In this document: piece after piece, positions 42,729 to 50,806 of the stretch | How the letters are laid out: the number at the start of each line of letters is the position of its first letter | How positions within the stretch are numbered: position 1 is the first letter of the stretch | The notes under the pieces: generated by a model | The model's input: only the letters and a program-made list of their open reading frames with translations | What the model was told of the DNA's origin: nothing | Databases searched by the model: none | Position numbers and translations under genes: made by a program | Source: Niallia endozanthoxylica | GTDB lineage: Bacteria > Bacillota > Bacilli > Bacillales > Cytobacillaceae | DNA length: 64,000 bases | Assembly (NCBI RefSeq): GCF_008710145.1 | Contig: NZ_VYKL01000039.1 | Location: 60,850-124,849, forward strand | Direction: 5' to 3'

Positions 42729-44036
42729 ATGCTTAATTTTTCTCTTGGGAAACTTGGAAAGCGGCTTCAATATTCTTTGCTATTTTCCACTATTACCATT
42801 ATGTTAATGGTTGTTTTTTGTATTGTAGGGGTACGTTTCTCTCTCAATGAAAATATTAAAGAACAAATGGCATTGGATCGTATTGATGATTCTATGAATA
42901 CCTTTTATAAATCTATTATTGATCAAGAGACCGGGCAAAGAGGATACAATTTAACAGAGAATGAATCCTTCTTAAAACCTTACTATCAATCGGAAGAGGT
43001 TTTTTCAGAAAATATAATAGAGCTAAGAAAGCATGCAGCAGATTTTCCAGAAATACAAAACGAGGTTAACGATGTAATCCAACAAGGTGAGTACTGGCAT
43101 AATCAATTTATCACACCCATTGTTGAGCAGTCCTTAAAAGGTCAACAACCGAGCATCGAATTTCTAGAAGCCGAAAAACTAGCACTGGATGGTTTTCGAA
43201 GATCATATGCTTCTTTTACTGAAAAAATTGAAGAGCAACGAAGCATTGTGCGGGAAAAAATGAAAACAAGGATTAATCTGACCTTTACCATTTTAGTAGT
43301 GATAAGTATAGGGACACTCTTAATCAACCTATTATTAAACTTCAAAATACTAAGGTCGATTATTAAACCAATTATCAATCTAAGTGATTGTGTTAATTCA
43401 TATGCCCAGCATGATTTTGAAAAAAATGTACCTGTTTACCATGAAAAGGATGAGTTGAACGTTCTCATCGAAAATGTGGATGCGATGCGGGATGAGTTAT
43501 CAAAGAAAATAAGGACATTGGAGTTAAAAGCAAATGTTGATGGATTAACCGGTCTTTATAACCGAAGATTTTTTGATGATTTTCTACAAAAACAATGGAA
43601 AATAATGCTGAAGCAATTCGCACAAATTTCCTTGATTATGTTTGATATTGATTATTTTAAAAAATATAATGATACGTATGGTCATTTAGCCGGAGATGAT
43701 TGTCTAAAAATCATATCGCAAGCACTCCAAAACTTTAATGAAAGCCCCTTCAACTTGGCAGCAAGATATGGTGGTGAAGAGTTCTGTATTATAGTACTCC
43801 ATCATTCGAAGGAAGAAGTATTAAAAATTGCTAAAGAAATAAGTAATACTGTGTTGGCACTAAAAATTCCGCACAAGAACTCACAAGTACATCAAAATGT
43901 AACTGTAAGTATCGGAGTAGCCACGGTTATTCCTAATGAAGAGATTACACCAAATGATCTTATCTCTTTTGCTGACCACGCCCTCTATCAATCAAAGGAG
44001 AAAGGGAAAAATTGTATAACGCAATATGAGATCTAA
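42729..44036 (+). CDS. CHASE3-HAMP-GGDEF diguanylate cyclase
   Basis: 435-aa membrane protein making cyclic di-GMP. A first helix (about 15-35) and a second (about 180-203) flank a CHASE3 sensor with the signature DQETGQRGYNLTENESFL. A HAMP-like linker precedes the GGDEF domain, which has LTGLYNRRFFDDFL and the intact active site RYGGEEFCII. I see no inhibitory RxxD. The ATG follows AAGGTGA. It is the second cyclase in the window and stands alone. Confidence 0.9.
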   Translation: MLNFSLGKLGKRLQYSLLFSTITIMLMVVFCIVGVRFSLNENIKEQMALDRIDDSMNTFYKSIIDQETGQRGYNLTENESFLKPYYQSEEVFSENIIELRKHAADFPEIQNEVNDVIQQGEYWHNQFITPIVEQSLKGQQPSIEFLEAEKLALDGFRRSYASFTEKIEEQRSIVREKMKTRINLTFTILVVISIGTLLINLLLNFKILRSIIKPIINLSDCVNSYAQHDFEKNVPVYHEKDELNVLIENVDAMRDELSKKIRTLELKANVDGLTGLYNRRFFDDFLQKQWKIMLKQFAQISLIMFDIDYFKKYNDTYGHLAGDDCLKIISQALQNFNESPFNLAARYGGEEFCIIVLHHSKEEVLKIAKEISNTVLALKIPHKNSQVHQNVTVSIGVATVIPNEEITPNDLISFADHALYQSKEKGKNCITQYEI

Positions 44037-44334
44037 AATTTGGTTTCATCCTTCCTACAACTTTATATATAACCTTCTTCATTGTTTCAACACTTGATTT
44101 TACTATGAAGAAATGGCTAATAACTAAAAATAAATTTTTATAATGCGAAAAAAAGGATTCCCAAACGTCCAAGTGGATTTCTTAGAATCTCTACAGCCTT
44201 TTTCTCTTTATACTGTATATTACCTAAGAAATTATCCGTTTCCCCGCTTTCTCTAAACTAGACAACCATTTTTTCTGAACTACTCATGACTTCAAGTCAC
44301 GAGTGTTCTACGCTATTTAATAAACTGTATACAT
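44037..44334. other. Intergenic region, no gene seen
   Basis: No coding sequence. A short inverted repeat, CTCATGACTT/AAGTCACGAG, is at about 44283-44302. The PTS operon terminator follows. Confidence 0.5.
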
Positions 44335-44367
44335 ATAAAAAACCGATCCTGAATTGAGATCGGTTTT
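44335..44367 (-). terminator. Terminator of the PTS/transaldolase operon
   Basis: AAAACCGATC pairs with GATCGGTTTT (44358-44367), and the minus strand continues TTTTTTAT. It lies about 75 bases past the transaldolase stop. Confidence 0.85.
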
Positions 44368-44440
44368 CCTCTTTCCATTACTCTTTATGAAGTAAATTCC
44401 ACATGAGATATGCATATACCAGTCATATCAAATGGCTATC

Positions 44441-45109
44441 TTATTTATTATTCACTTTTTCCCAATCTGCCGCAAATTTTTCCATACCTTGATCGGTTAG
44501 TGGGTGCTTAGAAAGCTGCTCAATGACACTATAAGGAACAGTTGCAATGTGAGCGCCAGCCATAGCTACACGAGTGACATGATCGGGATGTCGAACAGAA
44601 GCTGCAATAATTTGTGAGTCTAAGTTTTGAATGCGGAATAGTTCAGCAATCTTGGTTACTAATTGTACACCATCTTCAGAAATATCATCCAATCGTCCTA
44701 AAAATGGGGAAACATATGTAGCCCCAGCACGTGCAGCCAAAAGCGCCTGGTTTACGGTAAAAATAAGTGTAACATTGGTTTTAACACCTTTATCTGCAAG
44801 ATAACGGCAAGCTTCTAAACCAGCTAATGTCATAGGAAGTTTAATCGTAACTTTTTCATCCCCGCCATTAATTTTAATTAATTCTTCAGCTTGGGCAATC
44901 ATGTCCTCAGCTGTAAGTGCATCTGGAGTTACTTCAGCTGATACAGATTCTACACGTGGAACTGCTTGGCAGATTTCTGCAATCCGATCTTCAAATTTCA
45001 CACCTTCTTTGGCTACTAAAGAAGGATTTGTGGTAACACCAGCTAAAATACCAATTTTATATGCTTTTTTAATATCTTCAAGATTTGCAGTATCAATAAA
45101 AAATTTCAT
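44441..45109 (-). CDS. tal: Transaldolase (TalC type)
   Basis: 222-aa short transaldolase/fructose-6-phosphate aldolase family TIM barrel. It opens MKFFIDTANLEDIKKAY; GVTTNPSLVAKEG and the Schiff-base lysine in VTIKLPMTLAG are diagnostic, and the tail YSVIEQLSKHPLTDQG is usual. The ATG at 45109 follows GGAGG. It is the last gene of the PTS operon, 84 bases after the epimerase with a small GGTGGG/CCCATCC hairpin between. It would channel hexose phosphate carbon into the pentose phosphate pathway. A small aldolase activity cannot be excluded. Confidence 0.92.
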   Translation of the reverse strand: MKFFIDTANLEDIKKAYKIGILAGVTTNPSLVAKEGVKFEDRIAEICQAVPRVESVSAEVTPDALTAEDMIAQAEELIKINGGDEKVTIKLPMTLAGLEACRYLADKGVKTNVTLIFTVNQALLAARAGATYVSPFLGRLDDISEDGVQLVTKIAELFRIQNLDSQIIAASVRHPDHVTRVAMAGAHIATVPYSVIEQLSKHPLTDQGMEKFAADWEKVNNK

Positions 45110-45193
45110 ATTTGCCTCCATATTTGACTATTTTATTTGTCTTTTTATAAAAATAATGAAAGAGGTGGGTTTTGTCCCATCCCCTTTAAATTT

Positions 45194-45895
45194 TTATGAT
45201 ACTACTTTCGATATTACTTTTCCAGTCATGTCCTCATAATCTTTACACATAATTTCCCATGATTTTTCGATATCTTCATCTAATCCAAATAAACCGCTGC
45301 GACCTATAATATAAATATCAGGACCGGCTGTATCAATTCTTTTAAATGTTTTCCGACTAGATGATCCATCCATTTCAATAACATATTGATACCCTTTTTC
45401 TTCTCGTAATTCTCTTAATGCTACAATTTTATCTAGGGTGCTTTCGAGAAAACGTTGACCGGCGAACCCTGGGTCCACTGTCATAATTGTAATCTTATCG
45501 ACTAAGTCAATATAAGGGAAAATCGTCTCAATCCTCGTTTCTGGATTTAATACTACCCCTGCTTTTAATCCGGCATCATGTATTTGATCAATTAAGCGAA
45601 AGGCCAAACCATCAAGTACTTCTGCATGCATGCAAATCCATTCACACTTTATATCAACTAATTGTTGAACCCAGAAACTTGGATTCGTTACCATAAGATG
45701 AGCGGACACAGGTAAATCACTTATTTTTCGCACTTCTTGGATAAACCATGGGGATAATGTAATATTGGGAACATAATGCCCATCCATAATATCAATATGA
45801 TAGGAATCTACATGATTGTTTAAAAAAGTGATTTGTTCTTTAAACTTATCTAAGTCCATTGTCATCAATGATGGTGAAAATTCTACTTTTCTCAT
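45194..45895 (-). CDS. alsE: Allulose-6-phosphate 3-epimerase (AlsE-like)
   Basis: 233-aa TIM-barrel epimerase of the ribulose-phosphate 3-epimerase family. FSPSLMTMDLDKFKEQI, YHIDIMDGHYVPNITLSP and HLMVTNP carry the metal and catalytic residues, and MTVDPGFAGQRFLE and EMDGSSSRKT the phosphate site. The SPSLMTMDL and LTLSP-like forms resemble E. coli AlsE more than Rpe. In this operon it would convert D-allulose 6-phosphate, delivered by the PTS, to fructose 6-phosphate. Ribulose-phosphate activity is the alternative. Confidence 0.85.
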   Translation of the reverse strand: MRKVEFSPSLMTMDLDKFKEQITFLNNHVDSYHIDIMDGHYVPNITLSPWFIQEVRKISDLPVSAHLMVTNPSFWVQQLVDIKCEWICMHAEVLDGLAFRLIDQIHDAGLKAGVVLNPETRIETIFPYIDLVDKITIMTVDPGFAGQRFLESTLDKIVALRELREEKGYQYVIEMDGSSSRKTFKRIDTAGPDIYIIGRSGLFGLDEDIEKSWEIMCKDYEDMTGKVISKVVS

Positions 45896-46032
45896 ACTCT
45901 ATTTATCCTCCACAAAACTACTATTCTCTTTAGAAATGATGGTAGAGTTTGTCGTCACCCCATCCATTAGCCCTAAAGTATTAATACGCTTACATTTACT
46001 GTCTCTAGCATTTAATTGTACTTACATTTTTC

Positions 46033-47121
46033 TTAAATAATTTGAATATCATCTAAATCAATATCTTCTTCTTCAATTTCTACTTGCGCGTCTTCTTTCA
46101 CATTTTTCTTAATCAAAGCCAAGGCCAGCCCTGTTACAAGAACATTCACTAATATAGCTACAGCTCCTGTCCATGGTTGCGACATAGTAGGTAACATTAA
46201 TACGCCGCCAAATGGTACAGTTGCATCTGCTCCTAACACCATCGTTGTTGCTCCACCTGCGAATCCACCAATCGCTACTGCCGTTACACAACGAACAATA
46301 TCATTCATAACAATTGGAATGACACCTTCAACAATATTAATAACACCCATTGGAACTGCCGATTTCAAAGTCTCAACTTCTGATCGTGTATAGATATTTT
46401 TCCCAAACATTTTTGCTATAAAGTAAGCTAACCCAAATCCAATTGGTGTTGCTGTATTTACTAATTGTAAGGCTGTAATGGGTCCATTAATTCCTTCTGC
46501 CTGCATGGTCAATACGAAGGCAAATACAGTCTTGTTAATTGGGCCACCAAAGTCAACTCCACTCAATAAGCCTACAACTCCACCGAATACTAACAATGAA
46601 GAAGTACCTAAACTGTTTAATGCATTTGTTAATAATGATGTAAAAGCAGAAATAGGGATACCAATAACGTAAACCATGATTAATCCGCCAATAATCGAGG
46701 TGAAAAATGGAACAATTAAAGTTGGCATTAATCCCCTAGCCCAGTTAGGAACTTTAAGATGTTTAATAATAGCTACAGCAAGAAAACCCGATAAAAATCC
46801 TCCTAAAATCCCACCAATGAAGCCAGCACCAATGGCATTAGCAGTTAAACCAATAATAAAACCTGGAGCGACCCCTGGCTTTCCTGCAATTGAAGCAGAA
46901 ATCCCTGTTGAAATAACTGCAGGTAGTAAACCTAAAGCAAGGGCTCCCATCTTAGCTAGAGCATCCCAGAAGGTATGAGGTTGTGTTAAGTCAGCACCAC
47001 CATCACCTCCAAAACCCATACCAATTGCGATTAAAAAACCTGCTCCACAAACAATTGGAATTAAATATGAAATGGCCGTCAATAAATGACCTTTAAGATT
47101 TAATTTTTTTATTCCATTCAT
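46033..47121 (-). CDS. PTS fructose-type EIIC permease
   Basis: 362-aa membrane channel of a fructose-mannitol class PTS, about nine hydrophobic segments. GHLLTAISYLIPIVCGAGFLIAI-type opening, GVAPGFIIGLTANAIGAGFIGGILGG and GVDFGGPINKTVFAFVL are family features. The ATG at 47121 follows GGGAGTGG. It lies 29 bases after EIIA. Separate A, B and C proteins make a complete transporter that phosphorylates its sugar on entry, probably a ketohexose given the downstream epimerase. Confidence 0.9.
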   Translation of the reverse strand: MNGIKKLNLKGHLLTAISYLIPIVCGAGFLIAIGMGFGGDGGADLTQPHTFWDALAKMGALALGLLPAVISTGISASIAGKPGVAPGFIIGLTANAIGAGFIGGILGGFLSGFLAVAIIKHLKVPNWARGLMPTLIVPFFTSIIGGLIMVYVIGIPISAFTSLLTNALNSLGTSSLLVFGGVVGLLSGVDFGGPINKTVFAFVLTMQAEGINGPITALQLVNTATPIGFGLAYFIAKMFGKNIYTRSEVETLKSAVPMGVINIVEGVIPIVMNDIVRCVTAVAIGGFAGGATTMVLGADATVPFGGVLMLPTMSQPWTGAVAILVNVLVTGLALALIKKNVKEDAQVEIEEEDIDLDDIQII

Positions 47122-47150
47122 TTTTACCACTCCCATTACTACAAGTCTTT

Positions 47151-47606
47151 TTAATTACATAAAGCTTCTTTTACATCTTCAGCATCTTTCGACTGCAGCA
47201 TTTTCTCAATTACTTCATCATTACCTAATTTCCTTGCAAATAATGATAATAATTTTAGATGATTTTGTGCTCCATCATTGTCATTTCCAACAGCAAAAAG
47301 AATGATTCCTTTTACTCCTTTCCCGTCGAGAGTCTCCCAAGCGATTTCTTCTTGGGTAATCCCAATAGCTACTCCTATTTTTCTTACAGAATCACTTTTA
47401 CCATGAGGAATAGCAATATAATTTCCGATTCCAGTTTGCCCTAGTTCTTCCCTAGCATAAATATCCTTTATAAAGGATTCGATATCTGTAATGTATTCAT
47501 TTTGCAGCAACACCTCTGCTAATTCTTGGATAGCCTCTTCCTTACTTTTAGTACTCATGTTGGTTTTGATTGTGTTTATATCTACAATATCTTTTACTTC
47601 CATCAT
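47151..47606 (-). CDS. PTS fructose-type EIIA
   Basis: 151-aa phosphocarrier of the PTS_EIIA_2 family. The phosphorylated histidine is His68 in GNYIAIPHGKSDSV. It would take phosphate from HPr and pass it to EIIB. It lies 23 bases after EIIB. It is the transport EIIA, in contrast to the diverged one at 47959-48396. Confidence 0.92.
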   Translation of the reverse strand: MMEVKDIVDINTIKTNMSTKSKEEAIQELAEVLLQNEYITDIESFIKDIYAREELGQTGIGNYIAIPHGKSDSVRKIGVAIGITQEEIAWETLDGKGVKGIILFAVGNDNDGAQNHLKLLSLFARKLGNDEVIEKMLQSKDAEDVKEALCN

Positions 47607-47629
47607 TTATTTTTCTCTCCCTGCTTACA

Positions 47630-47950
47630 TTATTTCTTTTGATTTACAACTTCTGCCGCTTTTTCAACTAATTTATTTGGTGATTTAACAGCTATTTCTG
47701 TCGTAACTTGGATGATTCTCTTCCCATCAAAACGTTCTCTTCCAGCGATTTTAACATCTGCAGCTAAGATCACGATATCTGCCTCATCAATCTGTTTTTG
47801 AGTCAGTTCATTCTCTATTCCAATCGTTCCTTGTGTTTCAATATGAATTTCATGGCCTGCTTTCTTTCCAGCATTCTCTAATTTCTCCTGTGCGATATAT
47901 GTGTGTGCGATCCCAACTGTGCATGCTGCAACTCCTACTATTTTCATCAT
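47630..47950 (-). CDS. PTS fructose-type EIIB
   Basis: 106-aa small phosphocarrier. The active-site cysteine is Cys10 in VAACTVGIAHTYIA, followed by IHIETQGTIGIENEL. AGGAGG precedes the ATG. It receives phosphate from EIIA His68 and donates it to sugar bound in EIIC. It lies eight bases after the diverged EIIA. Confidence 0.93.
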   Translation of the reverse strand: MMKIVGVAACTVGIAHTYIAQEKLENAGKKAGHEIHIETQGTIGIENELTQKQIDEADIVILAADVKIAGRERFDGKRIIQVTTEIAVKSPNKLVEKAAEVVNQKK

Positions 47951-47958
47951 TATTCCTC

Positions 47959-48396
47959 CTAATTTTTTAAAATTTCTTCAATAAAATTTTCCTTTTCATG
48001 ACTATTCAATAATCGGTTTAAATACTCTTCATCTGCTAAAGTTCTAGTGAATAAGGATATTTTCTTCTTTATTTGAACGCTTTCATTTTCCTTTAATAAA
48101 ATAACAATCAATAAACAGATATCCTTTGTCTGGTAATCCCATGATCGGATTGGATTGGCTAAACGGATAAATAGGATTTGACTCTTCTTTATCTGATTGC
48201 TTTCGATATGGGGCAACATCACATGTTCAGCGATTAATGTGCTGCCTACTTTTTCTCTTTCATTTAATTGATTAATGACTTCCTCTTTTTGCGAAGGATT
48301 ATCCTGACATGCGATTTCAGAAATAAAAGAGTATACTTCTTCTTTTGTTTTTAACTCACAATTAAAATAAACTTGATAGATTGAATTAATCTCCAT
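47959..48396 (-). CDS. EIIA-like protein, likely regulatory partner
   Basis: 145-aa diverged PTS_EIIA_2 domain with the phosphorylatable histidine in EHVMLPHIESNQIKK. It overlaps the end of the PRD regulator by 11 bases in another frame. MtlR/LicR/ManR-type regulators usually carry exactly this EIIA as their C-terminal domain, so here it seems to have been split off, naturally or by a frameshift. It probably signals PTS phosphorylation state to the regulator. Confidence 0.78.
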   Translation of the reverse strand: MEINSIYQVYFNCELKTKEEVYSFISEIACQDNPSQKEEVINQLNEREKVGSTLIAEHVMLPHIESNQIKKSQILFIRLANPIRSWDYQTKDICLLIVILLKENESVQIKKKISLFTRTLADEEYLNRLLNSHEKENFIEEILKN

Positions 48397-49876
48397 GATA
48401 AATTTCCTCTATCTTTCCTTGAAGTCTCTTCTGGTCATCCATTGTAAACATCGCACTCACTAATAAATAAGGAATGGGTACTTCCTCCTTAATATGAACA
48501 GTACTCAGGATCAATTGAGCATCCGAGTATTTCTCTTTTAACATTTGTGTATTTCTTGATGCTACTACATCAACAATTTCCAACTCGGGAAATTTCTTTG
48601 AAACTTTTGCTTTTAAAAGTTCTGAAGTTCCAATTCCTGTCGTACACATGATTAGTATTTTTATTGGGCGTTGATGTTGGGCTGTTTCAATGGCTCTTGC
48701 AAAATAGAGGGTGAGAAACCCATTCTCATCGTCATTTATGGCTGGTAAGTTGAATTTTTCACTTACCCATTCAGATACGTTTGTTACACCCAAAAATACT
48801 TCTTCATACGTTATCTTAATCTGACTTAACAAGCTGTTTTTAACCCGAATTTTATGCACTAATCGATTAAGCATCGGTTTAATATGATTGGCTAAATCAA
48901 TAAAAATGGACTGACTGTCTATATCAATTCCTAAGCTAGTACTCATCCCTTCAATATATGTTTTGGTTACTTGGATAACTTCTGATGAAAAAGTGGAAGT
49001 TATAGCAAGAGGTCCCTGCATTCTTGATGACACTAAATATTGATAAAGAAAATAAATCTCACTATCTGGCAATGGACTGTTCAAATATTTTTCAATATTA
49101 TAGACAATAGCCTTTGCAACCGGATACAAAATATCTTTTTTCATATTTTCCATTTCTTCACTAGAAATGTTATCAGTAAACAGTTTGGTAGGAACTTTTC
49201 TTGAGCGACTTAGTAGTATATATAAATGCGAGAAAATGTTTACATTATATGGATACGGAATGGTTATATCCAAATCTTCTTCAATCTTTCTTAATTGATC
49301 CAATATAAACAAAACATCGTACTGATTGAAATTAAGTTCTTGATTCCTTTTTAAATCATCAATATCAATCGTATTAAAGATTTCAATAATATCTTTAATG
49401 GCCTTCCGAATATTAACTTCTTCCCCTAGTATGGCTAGTGTTCTGTTTTTTCGCTCTAAAACTAAATTGTACTTTTTAAGCTCTTCGGTCATTATTTGTT
49501 CATCATTAAAAGTAACGGAGTCTCCTACATAATACTTACTAAATAAGTGGTAAATATTTATAGGTTTAGGCGAAGACAACAATAATTCTTCCATAATTCG
49601 TTTACGTCTCTCGCTAGGAGAAAAATGTTTTTCTTTATATTTTTTATTTCCTTTTTGATAATTAATATATTTTTCGTAATCTAGTTTATATCCTCTCCCT
49701 CTTTCAGATAGAATTAAAGGACCGTCCACGTACTCGTTGTTAATTTTATTTATTAAACGATATACTGTTTTTTGAGAAACATTTAGTACCTCTAGGAGAT
49801 CCTTCGAAGTAACATAACCTTGGTTTTTCGAAAGGAACAGTAACAGATCTTGTTCATGGTTACTTTTTGAACTCAT
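48386..49876 (-). CDS. PRD-containing transcriptional regulator (MtlR/ManR type)
   Basis: 496-aa PTS-controlled activator. Order: winged helix (about 10-65; TSKDLLEVLNVSQKTVYRLINKI), a second Mga-like helix domain (about 85-160), two PRD domains (about 185-390) and an EIIB-like domain (about 400-490) with Cys in ILIMCTTGIGTSELL. In the second PRD the usual second histidine (…IHF/YHF) reads LTLYFARAIE, so that site is lost. The EIIA part is a separate overlapping gene. It heads the operon it probably controls. AAGGAGG precedes the ATG. Confidence 0.88.
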   Translation of the reverse strand: MSSKSNHEQDLLLFLSKNQGYVTSKDLLEVLNVSQKTVYRLINKINNEYVDGPLILSERGRGYKLDYEKYINYQKGNKKYKEKHFSPSERRKRIMEELLLSSPKPINIYHLFSKYYVGDSVTFNDEQIMTEELKKYNLVLERKNRTLAILGEEVNIRKAIKDIIEIFNTIDIDDLKRNQELNFNQYDVLFILDQLRKIEEDLDITIPYPYNVNIFSHLYILLSRSRKVPTKLFTDNISSEEMENMKKDILYPVAKAIVYNIEKYLNSPLPDSEIYFLYQYLVSSRMQGPLAITSTFSSEVIQVTKTYIEGMSTSLGIDIDSQSIFIDLANHIKPMLNRLVHKIRVKNSLLSQIKITYEEVFLGVTNVSEWVSEKFNLPAINDDENGFLTLYFARAIETAQHQRPIKILIMCTTGIGTSELLKAKVSKKFPELEIVDVVASRNTQMLKEKYSDAQLILSTVHIKEEVPIPYLLVSAMFTMDDQKRLQGKIEEIYHGD

Positions 49877-49934
49877 CTCCTTGCCTCCTTGATACTATAT
49901 TAACTCATAATAGAATTATCGATTCGCTGGAAAA

Positions 49935-49960
49935 TGGCCGTTGCAACGGTCACTTTTTTT
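49935..49960 (+). terminator. Hairpin with T run upstream of the PTS operon
   Basis: GGCCGTTGCAACGGTC is almost self-complementary and is followed by CACTTTTTTTT on the plus strand, the form of a terminator, but no plus-strand gene lies just before it. It may be left over from a lost gene. Confidence 0.55.
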
Positions 49961-50026
49961 TAGACATTCTATAACATCTTTCTAAGGCCGTCGCTTCTAT
50001 TAAAACCTTAATAGAGGCAAGGACAA

Positions 50027-50220
50027 TTGTCCCTGTCTCCCTCGCTCCGCCACAGTCATACATCTATATTAGCCAAACTTAAATTTGATTTAATAGAAAT
50101 TATGGAACGCTTAGGTCATCCCAAAGAGGAAACCACTGTGAATGTGTATCTCCATGTAACAACAGGAAAGAAAAAGAGACCGCCAGCAAGTTCAATGAAC
50201 TTATTAGCGGTCTCCGTTAA
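50027..50220 (+). pseudogene. Frameshifted C-terminus of a tyrosine integrase
   Basis: In the first frame LRHSHTSILAKL (from 50045), then EIMERLGHPKEETTVNVYLH, show the catalytic Arg-His-x-x-His box and tyrosine. After HVTTG a shift of one frame gives KETASKFNELISGLR-stop at 50220, the usual tail. The N-terminal two thirds are missing. It is the longest of four integrase remnants in the window and lies in a 930-base stretch without intact genes before the unknown gene at 50807. Confidence 0.85.
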
Positions 50221-50461
50221 ACAAATATTAAATTCTCAGTTTTAAGGATTAACAGACACTTAGAGCCTAAAGGGCTGGGGGACGATTATTACATCATGCC
50301 GCTCGTAAGATGAAATTGTATAATTATCTTTAAAGTAAACTGACTGTCTGTAATGGGATTCTATTAGCAAAATATTATTGAATATAGAGGAGAATATAAT
50401 CATAGAAAATGAAATAAAATTTTATTTTACATCAAAATAAATTATATTGTCAATAAAAAAT

Positions 50462-50490
50462 TTGTGATATTACTAAAAATCTGTTACAAT
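50462..50490 (+). promoter_or_regulatory. Probable promoter of the unknown gene
   Basis: TTGTGA (50462-50467) and TACAAT (50485-50490) are exactly 17 bases apart in a very AT-rich stretch. Transcription would give a 5' leader of about 310 bases before 50807; no known RNA structure was recognised in it. Confidence 0.55.
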
Positions 50491-50806
50491 GATATTATAA
50501 TTATTCTTTGAATCGTATTTCAAATTCTTATGTAATTTTTTTGCAGATAGAATATGAATGCGATTTTTTTTATTCCTTCTTTAAATCGAAGGAACTGAAA
50601 AAAGTGAAGATTGTACTGGAACTAGTAGTTTACATATTGAAAGTCACCTGTAAAGGAAATCAACCAGATAGGAGAAAAAACACCACAGAAACTTCAGCTT
50701 CAAACAATAAGGGAACTTATCTAGAAATGCAAATTAGTTGAAGAGGACTGACGAGTGACTTTAATAGAGTGAACCAAGTTTTAGTATGATAAGGAGGACA
50801 AAAATA

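Noticed and set aside
50030..50055. CTCCGCCA resembling the 3' end of a serine tRNA, a possible att core
   Set aside because: These bases are in frame with the integrase motif LRHSH, so they are coding remnants; no T-arm or other tRNA part is present.
50508..50741. Small open frame of 77 codons upstream of the unknown gene
   Set aside because: TTG start without a ribosome site, low-complexity composition, no recognised features; more likely leader RNA of the downstream gene.
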